This document shows positions 1 to 8,919 of a stretch of DNA of 64,000 nt, piece after piece (position 1 is the stretch's first letter; every line of letters begins with the position of its first letter). Below the pieces are notes generated by a model, which was given only the letters and a program-made list of their open reading frames with translations, ran no database searches and was not told the origin of the DNA. The position numbers and the translations under genes were made by a program. This DNA comes from Roseateles puraquae (GTDB lineage Bacteria; Pseudomonadota; Gammaproteobacteria; Burkholderiales; Burkholderiaceae_C): assembly GCF_002205845.1 (NCBI RefSeq), contig NZ_NISI01000004.1:1-64000 (forward strand), given 5' to 3'.

Positions 1-450
1 GATCACCTCCTCCACCCCCGCCTCGGCCGCGCGCAGCAGCAGCTCGGCCGCGCCGATCTGCCGGGTGCTGACCCCGTCCAGCGGCGACAGCCGGCCCAGC
101 AGCACGAAGTAGTAGCCGCGGTAGGAGCCGGTGCGCTCCAGCGCTGCCTGGTCAGCCGGCGTCTCGACGACGCACAGCAACCGGCCATCCCGCTCGGGGT
201 CGGCGCAGACGGCGCACATGGGCGTCTCGCTGAAAGTGTGGCAGCGCTCGCAGTGCTTGATGCGCTCACCCGCGGCCGTCAGCGCCGCGGCCAGCTGCGG
301 CATGGCTTGACGGTCATGCTGCAGCAGGTGATAGGCCATGCGCTGCGCCGACTTCTGGCCCACGCCCGGCAGGCGGCGCAGGGCGTCGATGAGGCTATCG
401 AGCGCGTTCAACGGCAGGCCCTGAAGTGGTGCCGAGAAGGCGCTGGCCAC
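1..450 (-). CDS. recR: Recombination mediator RecR, C-terminus cut by window edge
   Basis: RecR works with RecF/RecO to load RecA on gapped DNA. The visible 150 codons hold the N-terminal helix-hairpin-helix stretch ([20 protein letters not shown]), a four-Cys zinc site (CERC, then CAVC) and the start of the Toprim domain ([10 protein letters not shown], then GRLSPLDGV). About 50 C-terminal residues are missing at the left edge. I chose GTG at 450, which gives a start [10 protein letters not shown]; a TTG at 411 ([11 protein letters not shown]) is possible and suspected, because the GTG lies inside a long inverted repeat. It is the last gene of a dnaX-ybaB-recR set, the usual order in Proteobacteria. 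Identity is secure; the start is not. Confidence 0.93.
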   Translation of the reverse strand, partial: MASAFSAPLQGLPLNALDSLIDALRRLPGVGQKSAQRMAYHLLQHDRQAMPQLAAALTAAGERIKHCERCHTFSETPMCAVCADPERDGRLLCVVETPADQAALERTGSYRGYYFVLLGRLSPLDGVSTRQIGAAELLLRAAEAGVEEVI

Positions 451-516
451 AGAGGCACAGAGTCACAGAGAGACTGGATCAGGCACACGGCCTCTGTGTC
501 TCTGTGTCTCTGTGGC
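446..516. repeat. Imperfect inverted repeat built of CACAGAG units
   Basis: The left arm (446-471) and right arm (491-516) are 26 nt each and pair with about three mismatches around a 19-nt loop. Each arm carries three near-direct copies of CACAGAG separated by single bases. It lies between ybaB and recR inside the operon and overlaps the candidate GTG start of recR. It looks like a dispersed REP-like palindrome or an intercistronic RNA hairpin. It is T-poor at its edges, so it is not a classical terminator. Confidence 0.8.
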
Positions 517-550
517 TGTGTGGGTGAACAAAGCCTCAAGGCCGCGTGGG

Positions 551-877
551 TCAAAACGGAAACTTCATGCCGGGAGGGAGCGGCATGCCGGCGGTCAGCT
601 TGCCCATCTTCTCGGCGCTGGTCGCCTCGGCGCGGCGCACGGCGTCGTTGAAGGCGGCCGCCACGAGGTCTTCCAGCATGTCCTTGTCGTCCGCCAGCAG
701 GCTGGGGTCGATGGTCACGCGGCGGACCTCGTTCTTGCAGGTCATGACGACCTTCACGAGGCCGGCGCCGCTCTGGCCCTCGACCTCGATGTTGGCGAGT
801 TCTTCCTGCGCCTTCTTCAGGTTGTCCTGCATCGCCTGGGCTTGCTTCATCAAGCCGGCGAGTTGGCCTTTCATCAT
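551..877 (-). CDS. ybaB: Nucleoid-associated protein YbaB/EbfC
   Basis: This 108-residue protein belongs to the YbaB/EbfC family, small dimeric DNA-binding proteins that coat DNA. The N-terminal helix ([16 protein letters not shown]), the [15 protein letters not shown] strand region and the [15 protein letters not shown] helix are standard for the family, as is the length. It sits 16 nt after dnaX and about 100 nt before recR on the same strand, the widely conserved dnaX-ybaB-recR arrangement. An ATGATG pair allows either of two adjacent starts; I use the first. Confidence 0.96.
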   Translation of the reverse strand: MMKGQLAGLMKQAQAMQDNLKKAQEELANIEVEGQSGAGLVKVVMTCKNEVRRVTIDPSLLADDKDMLEDLVAAAFNDAVRRAEATSAEKMGKLTAGMPLPPGMKFPF

Positions 878-893
878 GATCGTGTGTCCTTGG

Positions 894-2825
894 TCAGGGT
901 GTGGGGGTCAGCGGCTGCACCGAGCCGGGCAGGATGCGGGCTGACGGGAATTGCGACATCAGTGTGCGCGTCATCGGGTGCTGGGCAGCCAGCTCCTCGG
1001 CGGCGCGCTGCTGGGCTTCAGCGCGGGCGATGGTGCGCAGCGCGATGGAGTCTTCGGCCACGCCGGCTTCGATGTCGAGCCGGGCATTCAGCGCGGCCTC
1101 CAGCTTGGCGACCAGCGCGGGCGCGCGCAGCGACTCGCGCTCCACGCGCAGTCGCCAGACCTCGCGCCCGTCCACCGTGCTGCAGCCCAGGGCCTGGGCC
1201 TGGCGGGCGAGTTCGCCCGTCATGCCGACCAGCGAGACCGCGGCAATGCGCTCGGCCCACTGGGCGCCTTCGGGCGTCTCGCGCAGTTCGGCGCGGCGTG
1301 GCGCCTCGGGCTCGATGAAGGGGTTGTTGGTGGGCGCGGCGGGTGTGTCGTCGGCGTCCATCCAGGGTGGCGGCGCGTCATCCGGCGGCGGGCCGTCGAA
1401 GGCCATGGTGTCATCGTCGTCCTGGGCCTGCGGCTCGACGGGGCGCGGACGCAGGCGGTCACTCAACCGCGGGGCCGCCGGCTCGGCAACCGCCGCGGGC
1501 GCAGGTGCGACGACCGGCGCCGGCGCGGCAACGGGCTCCAGCACCACCGCTCGCGGCGCCGCCACCACCGGCGCAGGCGCCGGCTCAGCCACCGGAACAG
1601 CTGCCAGTGCCGGCGAGAGGGCCGCCTGGGGCGGCGTCACCTTGGGCAGGGGCACCGGCACGGCGGCCTTCGCGACCGCGGGCGGACGCACCAGCGCGGC
1701 GGTCTTCACGGCCTTGGGCTGGGTGCCTGCCGGGCGAAACGCCAGCATGCGCAGCAGCACCATCAGCAGCCCCGCGTATTCATCCGGCGCCAGGTGCAGC
1801 TCCGCACGGCCATGCAGGGCCATGCTGTACATCAGCTGGATTTCGTCGGCCGGCAGCGAAGCCGCCAGGCGCCGGATCTCGGCCGTCTCCGCATCGGCAT
1901 CGTCCAGCGCGGCGGGGGCCGCCTGGGCCAGGGCCATCTGCTGGAACAGCGTGGCCAGGTCTTCCAGCGTGCCGGCGGCCGACAGGCCCGCGCCGCGCAG
2001 CGCATCCGCCTGGGCCACCACCGCCTCGCCGCTGGCTGCGGCCAGCGCATCGACGATGGCCACCACATGCCCGCGGTCCACGCTGCCGAGCATCTGGCGC
2101 ACGCCGGCTTCGGTGAGCTGGCCGGCCCCGAAGGCAATCGCCTGGTCGGTCAGCGACAGCGCATCCCGCATCGAACCGCGTGCCGCCCGCGACAGCAGCC
2201 GCAACGCGCCCGGCTCGGCCGGCACCTGCTCGGCCCCCAGCACATTGCCCAGGTGCATCTGCACGTCGGCCGCGGCCATGGGGCGCAGGTTGAACTGCAG
2301 GCAGCGCGACAGCACGGTCACCGGCACCTTCTGCGGGTCGGTCGTGGCGAGCACAAACTTCAGGTACTCCGGCGGCTCTTCCAGCGTCTTGAGCATCGCG
2401 TTGAACGCGGTGTTCGAGAGCATGTGGACTTCGTCGATCATGTAGACCTTGAAGCGCCCCACCACCGGCTTGTAGATGGCCTGATCCAGCAGCTGCGAGA
2501 TCTCCTCCACGCCACGGTTGGAGGCAGCATCCAGCTCCACGTAGTCCACGAAGCGGCCGGAGTCGATGTCGCGGCAGGCTGCGCATACGCCGCAGGGCTG
2601 CGCCGTGATGCCGCCCTGGCCATCGGCGCCGGTGCAATTCAGGCTCTTGGCCAGGATGCGCGAGACCGTCGTCTTGCCGACGCCGCGCGTGCCGGTGAAC
2701 AGGTAGGCATGGTGCAGGCGGCCTTGCGTCAGCGCGTTCGCCAGCGCCTGCACGACGTGCTCCTGGCCGACGAGCTGCTCGAAACTCTGCGGACGGTATT
2801 TGCGGGCCAGGACCTGATAACTCAT
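894..2825 (-). CDS. dnaX: DNA polymerase III subunit gamma/tau
   Basis: DnaX is the clamp-loader ATPase of the replicative polymerase. The 643-residue product starts [20 protein letters not shown], has a Walker A (GTRGVGKTT, residues 45-53), a zinc-binding Cys cluster (LNCTG, CGVCAAC), a Walker B/DExH-type stretch (MIDEVHMLS) and the sensor SRC motif (VLSRCLQF). A long Ala/Pro-rich linker (roughly 395-530) precedes the tau-specific C-terminus. A longer reading frame reaches 2918 but would run into the divergent neighbour, so ATG 2825 is chosen. There is no Shine-Dalgarno sequence; a TAGAAT hexamer lies 8 nt before the ATG. I see no A-rich slippery heptamer like the one that makes gamma in E. 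coli. Confidence 0.96.
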   Translation of the reverse strand: MSYQVLARKYRPQSFEQLVGQEHVVQALANALTQGRLHHAYLFTGTRGVGKTTVSRILAKSLNCTGADGQGGITAQPCGVCAACRDIDSGRFVDYVELDAASNRGVEEISQLLDQAIYKPVVGRFKVYMIDEVHMLSNTAFNAMLKTLEEPPEYLKFVLATTDPQKVPVTVLSRCLQFNLRPMAAADVQMHLGNVLGAEQVPAEPGALRLLSRAARGSMRDALSLTDQAIAFGAGQLTEAGVRQMLGSVDRGHVVAIVDALAAASGEAVVAQADALRGAGLSAAGTLEDLATLFQQMALAQAAPAALDDADAETAEIRRLAASLPADEIQLMYSMALHGRAELHLAPDEYAGLLMVLLRMLAFRPAGTQPKAVKTAALVRPPAVAKAAVPVPLPKVTPPQAALSPALAAVPVAEPAPAPVVAAPRAVVLEPVAAPAPVVAPAPAAVAEPAAPRLSDRLRPRPVEPQAQDDDDTMAFDGPPPDDAPPPWMDADDTPAAPTNNPFIEPEAPRRAELRETPEGAQWAERIAAVSLVGMTGELARQAQALGCSTVDGREVWRLRVERESLRAPALVAKLEAALNARLDIEAGVAEDSIALRTIARAEAQQRAAEELAAQHPMTRTLMSQFPSARILPGSVQPLTPTP

Positions 2826-2895
2826 GGGCGCGGATTCTAGGAGGCTGCAGCCGCCTGACCCGCGGCCGCGGGTCCACCGGGGATAATCCCGCGCC

Positions 2896-4005
2896 ATGAG
2901 CTCCACCGCCCCCCTCACCTACGACCAGGCCGGCGTCAACTACGACCTGATCGACCCCCTGAAGGTCACCGCCCAGCGCGCCGCCGCCGCCACCGCTTCG
3001 CACCTAGCCGGGCACGGCTTCAGCGAAGTCAAGGCCTCTCGCGGCGAATCGGCCTATGTCGTCGACGTCGGCCCGTTCTACGTCGCTTCCATCGTCGAAT
3101 GCCTGGGCACCAAGACCCTGGTGGCCGACGAGATGGCCAAGTTGACCGGCAAGAGCTATTTCGCCGGCATCGCCCAGGACACCATCGCGATGGCGGTCAA
3201 TGACCTGATCACCGTCGGCGCCACGCCGCTGGTCGTGCAGGCCTACTGGGCCGCTGGCGGCAGCGACTGGTTCGGCGACGCCCAGCGCGCCCAGGCACTG
3301 GTGGCCGGCTGGAAGGCCGCCTGCGACACCTGCCAGGTCGCCTGGGGCGGCGGCGAGACACCGGCCCTGGCCGGCATCGTCGAAGACGGTCGCATCGACC
3401 TCGCGGCCTCCTGCACCGGGCTGATCAATCCCAAGGAGCGGCTGTCCGTGGGTGACAAGCTCGGCCCTGGCGACGCCATCGTGCTGCTGGCCTCCAGCGG
3501 CATCCATGCCAACGGCCTGAGCCTGGCGCGCAAGCTGGCCGAACGCCTGCCGCAGGGCTACCTGACCGAGATCGAACCGGGCCTGACCTACGGCGAGGCC
3601 CTGCTGGCGCCCACCGCCCTGTACTCGCCCGTGACCGAGGCGCTGTGGAAGGCCGGCATCGCGCCGCACTACTGCGCCAACATCACGGGTCACGGCTGGC
3701 GCAAGCTGCTGCGCCACCCCTCGGCCCTGACCTACCGTATCCACACCGTGCCGCCCAAGACCGCCGTGCTCGACTTCATCCAGAAGCAGGCCGGCCAGGA
3801 CGACCGCGAGGCCTATTCCACGCTGAACATGGGCGCGGGCTTCGCCATCTTCGTGAAGGCCGCTGACGCCGAGCGCACCGCCCAGGTCGCCCGCGACTGC
3901 GGCATCGACGCCTGGGTGGCGGGCACCGTCGAGGCAGGCGAGAAGCAGCTGCTGATCGAGCCGCTGGGCATCCGCTTCAGCGAGAACGACCTGCACCTGC
4001 GCTGA
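2896..4005 (+). CDS. AIR synthase-related (PurM-like) protein
   Basis: The 369-residue protein has the PurM/ThiL/HypE fold signature: an N-terminal YDQAGVNYDLIDPLK stretch, a conserved DTIAMAVNDLITVGATPL block (compare PurM SVNDILVQGAEPL), a GGGETPAL segment, SGIHANGLSLAR, and a C-terminal NITGHGWRKLLR and NMGAGFAIF. PurM makes aminoimidazole ribotide in purine synthesis. This sequence is clearly diverged from the usual proteobacterial PurM (which starts YRDAGVDIDAGD and keeps VSGTDGVGTKLK), so it may be a paralogue with another ATP-dependent role. A GATAAT hexamer 8 nt before ATG and no Shine-Dalgarno suggest a leaderless mRNA. The SirB-like gene follows 18 nt downstream. Confidence 0.8.
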   Translation: MSSTAPLTYDQAGVNYDLIDPLKVTAQRAAAATASHLAGHGFSEVKASRGESAYVVDVGPFYVASIVECLGTKTLVADEMAKLTGKSYFAGIAQDTIAMAVNDLITVGATPLVVQAYWAAGGSDWFGDAQRAQALVAGWKAACDTCQVAWGGGETPALAGIVEDGRIDLAASCTGLINPKERLSVGDKLGPGDAIVLLASSGIHANGLSLARKLAERLPQGYLTEIEPGLTYGEALLAPTALYSPVTEALWKAGIAPHYCANITGHGWRKLLRHPSALTYRIHTVPPKTAVLDFIQKQAGQDDREAYSTLNMGAGFAIFVKAADAERTAQVARDCGIDAWVAGTVEAGEKQLLIEPLGIRFSENDLHLR

Positions 4006-4023
4006 CCGGGCGTATCACGCGCC

Positions 4024-4410
4024 ATGACGTGGTACTACACCGAGATGGTCCAGTGGCATGTGGTGCTGGCCTGGTGCAGCATCGCGCTCTTCTTCGGGCG
4101 CGGGCTGCTGTTCCAGTTCGGCACACCCCGGCTGCAGAGCGCCGCCAAGGACGCGCGGCTGCTGGTGCTGGTGTTCGGCGTGAACGCCTGCCTCGTGGTG
4201 ACCGGGCTGAGCCTGTGGGGTTCCATCGGTTACCACCCGGTGCGCGACTGGTGGCTGGGCGTGAAATTCATCGCCCTGATCGGCTATGCCGCCTGTGGCC
4301 ACTGGGCCATGAGCCAGGCCCGGTTGCACCTGCTGGGTTACCTCACCGCACTGGCCCTGCTGGCGTTGGCGATGGATTTGTCCATCAATCGACAGTTCCT
4401 TCCCGGCTGA
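4024..4410 (+). CDS. SirB-like inner-membrane protein
   Basis: The 128-residue protein is almost entirely hydrophobic, with about four membrane segments (near residues 10-30, 43-63, 73-92 and 100-118). The pattern, with an N-terminal WHVVLAWCSIALFFGRG and a central DWWLGVKFIALIGYAACG, resembles the SirB2/SirB family of unknown biochemical function. It lies 18 nt after the PurM-like gene and just ahead of the SRP RNA gene, whose promoter probably begins inside or right after its last codons. Assignment rests on pattern resemblance only. Confidence 0.65.
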   Translation: MTWYYTEMVQWHVVLAWCSIALFFGRGLLFQFGTPRLQSAAKDARLLVLVFGVNACLVVTGLSLWGSIGYHPVRDWWLGVKFIALIGYAACGHWAMSQARLHLLGYLTALALLALAMDLSINRQFLPG

Positions 4411-4425
4411 GCCCGCGAGCGCAAG

Positions 4426-4431
4426 TAGAAT
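4426..4431 (+). promoter_or_regulatory. -10 element for the SRP RNA
   Basis: TAGAAT lies 5 nt before the predicted first G of the SRP RNA helix. No good -35 is visible 16-18 bp upstream, where the end of the SirB-like gene lies. Confidence 0.4.
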
Positions 4432-4436
4432 GCGCT

Positions 4437-4535
4437 GTGACGGGCCTCCCCGCATGGAAGCGCGCCCAACCGGGTCAGGTGGGGAACCAAGCAGCCCTAA
4501 GCGTTGCAACCAGTGCCGGGGGTAAGGCTCGTCAC
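4437..4535 (+). ncRNA. ffs: 4.5S signal recognition particle RNA
   Basis: The short bacterial SRP RNA binds Ffh and targets nascent membrane proteins. The universally conserved core is present: GGTCAGGT, then a GGAA tetraloop closed by GG/CC, then AAGCAGCC (about 4473-4496). The ends pair as a long helix: GTGACGGGCCT (4437-4447) with AGGCTCGTCAC (4525-4535), including one G-U pair. Length of about 99 nt is typical. Ends are estimated from pairing. The position near dnaX is common in betaproteobacteria. Confidence 0.9.
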
Positions 4536-4572
4536 CCTCCCCTCCCCACCCTCTGCGGTCGTTGACGCTTGT

Positions 4573-4998
4573 TCAGCGACCCGGTTCCTTCGGGATGTCC
4601 GTGGAGCGCACGGTGAGCGTGGTCAGTTGACCGCCGCCCTGCACGCTGCCACTGACCTGCCCCTCGCGCACACGGCGCTCGCACATCTCACGGTCTTCCA
4701 GCGGCTGCCCCTGGCAACGGCGCAGCGCATTCGCCGCCCATTGCTCCGGCCCGTCGCCGGGCGCCGAGAGCTTGCCCTGGCGGGCCTGGGCATAGGCGGC
4801 AGCCGCCTCGCGCAGGCAGACGTCGCGGGGCTCGCTCGACTGGCCCGTCAGGCAGTTCGCGCGTTCGCGTTCATAGGCCATGCGGGCCGGGTCCACGTGC
4901 TTGGGCTTGGGGCCGGCGGCTTGGGCCAGGCTGGCCACCGCCAGCAGGCTGGCGGCGACCACGGCACCCGGCCATCGCATCGATCGATTCGCTTTCAT
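4573..4998 (-). CDS. Small secreted protein of unknown function
   Basis: The 141-residue protein begins with a clear Sec signal peptide (basic MKANRSMRW, hydrophobic core, cleavage probably after SLAQAA). The mature part holds four Cys residues in a regular arrangement (NCLTG, DVCLREAAAAYA, RRCQGQ, EMCERR), consistent with two disulfides or a small metal site, and is rich in Arg/Glu/Gln. I recognise no named family. A strong AAAGGAG precedes the ATG. It lies 35 nt downstream of the OmpA-type lipoprotein and closes an envelope-protein operon. Confidence 0.75.
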   Translation of the reverse strand: MKANRSMRWPGAVVAASLLAVASLAQAAGPKPKHVDPARMAYERERANCLTGQSSEPRDVCLREAAAAYAQARQGKLSAPGDGPEQWAANALRRCQGQPLEDREMCERRVREGQVSGSVQGGGQLTTLTVRSTDIPKEPGR

Positions 4999-5033
4999 CG
5001 CTGACTCCTTTCAGGAACCGGGTCGCTGCCCGC

Positions 5034-5948
5034 TCAAGCGCGCGGGCGCACCGGCTGGTTGTCGTTGGAGATGTAGACCTCCACGCGGCGGTTCATGGCG
5101 CGGTCGGAGGTGCTGGTGTTGCTGGCCACCGGGAAGGCCTCGCCATAGCCACGCGTATCGATGCGCGAGCCGTCGATGCCCCGGGCACGCAGCGCGGCGG
5201 CCACGGCCTGGGCGCGGCGCTGGGACAGCGTCAGGTTGGCCGCATTGCTGCCCACGCTGTCGGTGAAGCCCTCGATCAGCACGCGGCGGTCGGGGTGCTG
5301 CTGCAGATAGGCGGCGAGCTTGCCGATGGCGGCATCCGCATTGGGCTTGACCTCGGCCCGGCCGAACTCGAACAGCACGTCACCCAAGGTCACCAGCATG
5401 CCGCGGTCGGTCTGCTTGGCCTGCATGTCGGCCAGCTCGCGCTGCAGGGCCGCCGCCTGCGCCTGGGCATTGGCGGCATCGGCCTGCGCGTTCGCGGCCT
5501 GGGCGCGGGCGTTGCTGGCGTCAGCGCTGGCCATGGCGGCCTGGGCCTGGGCGGTCTCGGCCTGGCTGCGGGCACGCGCGGCGGCCGTGGCATTGGCGTC
5601 GGCACGCACGCGCTCACGTTCGGCTTCGGCGGCCTTGATGGCGTCTTCATCCGACGCGGCCTTGGCCAGCGTCTGGGCCGTGCGCGCCTGCTGCATCGCG
5701 ACGTAGGCCGCCGAGTCGATGTCGGCCGGCGACTCGCGCTTGGCGCTCAGTTCATCGGCGCGGCGCAGCGAGTCGGTGGCCTTCTTCATTTCCAGCGCGG
5801 CGTACTTCGACACGGCCGGGTCCGACGAGGCGCGCGACACGGTGTCGCGGGCTTCCTGCAATTGCGGCGTCACGGTCGGCGCACTGGCGCAGGCGGCCAG
5901 CAGAGCGGCGGCCGTCAGGGTGGACAGGGCGGGGATGAGCTTCTTCAT
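5034..5948 (-). CDS. DUF4398-OmpA fusion lipoprotein
   Basis: The 304-residue product has a lipoprotein signal (MKKLIPALSTLTAAALLAAC, lipobox LAAC), a DUF4398-like helical region (about 25-120, EARDTVSRASSDPAVSKYAALEMK), an Ala/Gln/Arg-rich coiled-coil stretch (about 120-185) and a C-terminal OmpA peptidoglycan-binding domain (VLIEGFTDSVGSNAANLTLS, then RRAQAVAAAL and GYGEAFPVASN). It should tether the outer membrane to the cell wall. A longer frame extends upstream to 6386, but AGGAATCAAAGCC before ATG 5948 and the lipobox fix the start. The gene between it and the promoter carries the same N-terminal domain, so the two look like a duplicate pair. Confidence 0.9.
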   Translation of the reverse strand: MKKLIPALSTLTAAALLAACASAPTVTPQLQEARDTVSRASSDPAVSKYAALEMKKATDSLRRADELSAKRESPADIDSAAYVAMQQARTAQTLAKAASDEDAIKAAEAERERVRADANATAAARARSQAETAQAQAAMASADASNARAQAANAQADAANAQAQAAALQRELADMQAKQTDRGMLVTLGDVLFEFGRAEVKPNADAAIGKLAAYLQQHPDRRVLIEGFTDSVGSNAANLTLSQRRAQAVAAALRARGIDGSRIDTRGYGEAFPVASNTSTSDRAMNRRVEVYISNDNQPVRPRA

Positions 5949-5986
5949 GGCTTTGATTCCTGGTGGGTCACTCGGGGGCGAGCCGC

Positions 5987-6349
5987 TCACGAGCGGTTCA
6001 GCTGGGTCTGCAGCGCCTGGATGCTTTCGCGCAGTTCGGTCAGCGCGCGATCGGAGCGGGCGGATCGGGCCTTGGCTTGCGCCAGCGCAGCGTCGGCGGC
6101 GGCCTGGTCGGCCAGCTGGCGGGCAGCCACATAGTCCTTGGCCGCCATGGCGGCGTTGGCGCGGGTCAGCTTGTCGCGGGCCGAGGCCAGTTCGGCCGGG
6201 GCGTCGGCCGCGTTGCTGGCGGCCTGGTCGACCGCCGAGTTGGCGACGGCGAGCTGCTCCTTCGGGGGCGGCGTCGACGCGCACGCGGCCAGGGCCAGGG
6301 CAGCGGCGAGGGCAAGCAGCGTCTTGCCTTGCATCGGATGGAACGTCAT
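5987..6349 (-). CDS. DUF4398-domain lipoprotein
   Basis: This 120-residue lipoprotein has a signal peptide ending in the lipobox LAAC (MTFHPMQGKTLLALAAALAL), then a mostly helical DUF4398-like domain (AVANSAVDQAASNAADAPAE, DKLTRANAAMAAKDYVAARQLADQA) with alternating Ala and charged residues. AGGAG 6 nt before ATG 6349 fixes the start against a longer frame. It is the first gene of a three-gene envelope operon. The function of DUF4398 is unknown. Confidence 0.85.
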   Translation of the reverse strand: MTFHPMQGKTLLALAAALALAACASTPPPKEQLAVANSAVDQAASNAADAPAELASARDKLTRANAAMAAKDYVAARQLADQAAADAALAQAKARSARSDRALTELRESIQALQTQLNRS

Positions 6350-6524
6350 ACGGGCTCCTGCTGAGTGGATGGAAGCCGGTCGCCACACACGACGGTGGGC
6401 ACCGGAGCCAGGAGGTGTCCTGGTGGTGCCAATCAGTATTCGCGAGGGGCAGCGCTGAGCCCGTCAGTCGCAGGCGGCAGTGCCTGTCGGAATCGCCTGA
6501 CAGACCGCAGCGCCTGGCCGAGGC

Positions 6525-8909
6525 TCAGGTGGGTGTGGTGCGGAAGGCCATCACGGCCTGGTTGCGCAGCGTGCGCAGCAGCGCCAGGCTTTTCTCGTCG
6601 ACGACGATGCCGCCGACCTTCGAATGGTCGGCATAGATCAGCCCCAGCGGCGCGCCTTTCACCATCAGCGGCAGCAGCAGCAGGCTGGGTGCGGCGAGTT
6701 CGCCCTGCGACCATGCCGGCAGGCGGGCCGCGATGTTGGCCGCGCTCGCATCATGGATGAGGGTGTCGGCGCCCTTGAGGCAAATGGCGGCGAACAGGTC
6801 GGCGGGCTGCGCCGACAGGTCCACCCGCATCAGCGGCGCCAGGCGTTCCACGTCGGCCCCTACGCCGAGTCGCCCGGTCAGCGTCTGGCCGCGGGAGTCG
6901 CGCAGGCAGAAGATGACGCGGCGCACCGACAGCGCCCGGTAGATCGTCTCCAGCACCATGCGCAGCACCGCGTTGAGCTGGCTGCCATTGACCATGGCCT
7001 CGGTGATCTCGTGGATGCCGGCGGCCAGCAGGTCGCCCGAGGGTGCGGGAGGCCGCAAGGCGCCGGGCTCGGTGCGCTCCAGCACCTGGGTCGCGACGAG
7101 TTCGTGCTCGGTCAGCGTGTCTTGCACGGACGGCGTCAGCGGCGCCAACAGCCGCTGCGCGCGCGACTCCCGCGCCAGTTGCAAGCCCAGCGCCTCGGTC
7201 ATCTGCGCCAGATGACGCCGTGCGGTGTCGGCGGCCTGCTCGAAGCTCTCTGCCGTCAGGCCGAGCGCCCGCGAATGCCGCTGCGCCAGTGCGCGCAGCC
7301 GGGCATGGGCCTGCTCCGGCGGCGTCTGCAAGATCAGGTCGGCCATGTCATTGCTGGCGCGGGCCAGCCAGCGCTGGCGCTCGGGGCCGTCGTCGATGAG
7401 CCGCGGTGGTGATTCGCCCGCCGGGCGCCGCATGGCCCGCTGCAGGCTCTCCGGCAGCCCCCACTGGCGCGCGACGCCCAGGCCCAGGCCTTCATAGCTC
7501 ATGCCCAGCACCTGGGTCGACGCCGCGGCCTCCGACAGCGGTGGCACGCCGTCTTCCAGCGGTGTGACCAGCCGGCGCACGGCATCCGCCTCCTCCGGGA
7601 AGTAGAACTCGGTGAGCGTGCGCCCCAGGTGATGCAGCATGGCCCCGAGAAACGCCTCCTCGGCATCGCGCGGATTGCCGCAGAGCTCTCGCGCCAGTTC
7701 GGCCGCCATCAGCGAGCGCAGAAAGTCCTCGCGCAGCCGCGCCGCATGGCTCTTGTTCTCCATGCGCTCCAGCAGCACCAGGCTGAGCGCCAGATTGCGG
7801 ATGCCGGCAAAGCCGATCAGCGCCACCGCTCGCGACACGGTACTGATGCCGCCGCCTCCGGTGTGCCGGTAGGCCGCCGTGTTGACCAGGCGCAGCAGCT
7901 TCTGCGTCAAGGCCACGTCCTTCAGGATTTCGTTGGACAGGCTAGCGAGGCTTTCGTCCTCCGACTGTGTCAGGCGCTGGATGCGCTGGATGGCATCGGA
8001 CAGCGCCGGAAAATCGCTGCGATGGCGCATGCGGCGCAGCAGAAAGTCCAGCACCGGGGCTTCCTGCTGGGCCTCGGCATCCGGCTCCGCCACCGGATGC
8101 AGCCAAGCGGCCAAGGCATCCCGCATCGCCGCCGCGCTCGGCCAGCGGGCCGAGGGCTCGCGGGCCAGGCCGCGTTGCACGATGGCGCGCAGGGCGTCGT
8201 CCACATCCGGGGCCAGGCCCGACGGCAGCAACAGGTCGGTGGTCTGCACGCGCTGGATGGTGCGCCACGGGTCGGGGTCGTGGTTCAGGCGCTGGCCGCT
8301 GAGCATCTCGGCCAGCATGATGGCCGCGGCAAACACGTCCATCTGAGGATGCGGCGGCGCACCGCGCGCGGCCTCCGGCGAGATGTAGCCCGGCGTGCCC
8401 ACGATGCGCGACGGATGGTTGGCGTCCGGCGACACCCGCACGGCAATGCCGAAGTCCATCACGCGCGGCCGGCCGCGGCCATCGAGCAGGATGTTGCTGG
8501 GCTTGAGGTCGCGGTGCACCAGGCCCGCGGCATGAGCCGCCACGAGGCCGTCCAGGATGCCCAGCGTCAGCGTCACCGCCTCGGCGGCGGTCGGCAGCGG
8601 CGGCTGGCGCAGGCGCTGGCTCAAGGTGCCACCGCTGACGTACTCGAAGACGAGGTAGGAGCGGCCGCCCTGGGTGTCGGCCTCGAACACCGGCACGACA
8701 TTCGGATGGGTCAGCCGGCTGACGGCGCGGGCCTCGTTCAGCCATTCGTCGACCGTGCCGGGCCCGGTGGCCTCGGGCTTGAGCAGCTTGACCGCCACCT
8801 CGCGATCCAGCAGCGGGTCGTGCGCCAGCCAGACCTCCGCCTGCGCCCCCTCCCCCAGGCGCTGCAGCAACCGGAAGCGGCCGAGCTGGGGTGGGAGGTC
8901 GTCGGCCAT
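6525..8909 (-). CDS. Ser/Thr protein kinase with HDOD and GAF domains
   Basis: The 794-residue protein has an N-terminal Hanks-type kinase (residues 11-270): glycine loop GEGAQAEV (19-26), Lys41 in VAVKL, catalytic HRDLKPSN (132-139) and MDFG (151-154), all intact. A central HDOD domain (about 285-490) contains SNEILKDVALTQKLLRLVNTAAYR and ALIGFAGIRNLALSLVLLE, and a C-terminal GAF-like domain (about 630-790) contains VRRVIFCLRDSRG and LPLMVKGAPLGLIYADHSK. HDOD proteins act as scaffolds or regulators in signalling; GAF domains often bind small ligands. No membrane segment is seen, so it is probably cytoplasmic. It follows the second kinase-like HDOD gene by only 10 nt, so the two are co-transcribed. 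Confidence 0.93.
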   Translation of the reverse strand: MADDLPPQLGRFRLLQRLGEGAQAEVWLAHDPLLDREVAVKLLKPEATGPGTVDEWLNEARAVSRLTHPNVVPVFEADTQGGRSYLVFEYVSGGTLSQRLRQPPLPTAAEAVTLTLGILDGLVAAHAAGLVHRDLKPSNILLDGRGRPRVMDFGIAVRVSPDANHPSRIVGTPGYISPEAARGAPPHPQMDVFAAAIMLAEMLSGQRLNHDPDPWRTIQRVQTTDLLLPSGLAPDVDDALRAIVQRGLAREPSARWPSAAAMRDALAAWLHPVAEPDAEAQQEAPVLDFLLRRMRHRSDFPALSDAIQRIQRLTQSEDESLASLSNEILKDVALTQKLLRLVNTAAYRHTGGGGISTVSRAVALIGFAGIRNLALSLVLLERMENKSHAARLREDFLRSLMAAELARELCGNPRDAEEAFLGAMLHHLGRTLTEFYFPEEADAVRRLVTPLEDGVPPLSEAAASTQVLGMSYEGLGLGVARQWGLPESLQRAMRRPAGESPPRLIDDGPERQRWLARASNDMADLILQTPPEQAHARLRALAQRHSRALGLTAESFEQAADTARRHLAQMTEALGLQLARESRAQRLLAPLTPSVQDTLTEHELVATQVLERTEPGALRPPAPSGDLLAAGIHEITEAMVNGSQLNAVLRMVLETIYRALSVRRVIFCLRDSRGQTLTGRLGVGADVERLAPLMRVDLSAQPADLFAAICLKGADTLIHDASAANIAARLPAWSQGELAAPSLLLLPLMVKGAPLGLIYADHSKVGGIVVDEKSLALLRTLRNQAVMAFRTTPT

Positions 8910-8919
8910 GGTGATGGGC

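Noticed and set aside
894-2825. Programmed -1 frameshift in dnaX
   Set aside because: No A-AAA-AAG-like slippery heptamer is seen; A-runs are absent in this GC-rich gene.
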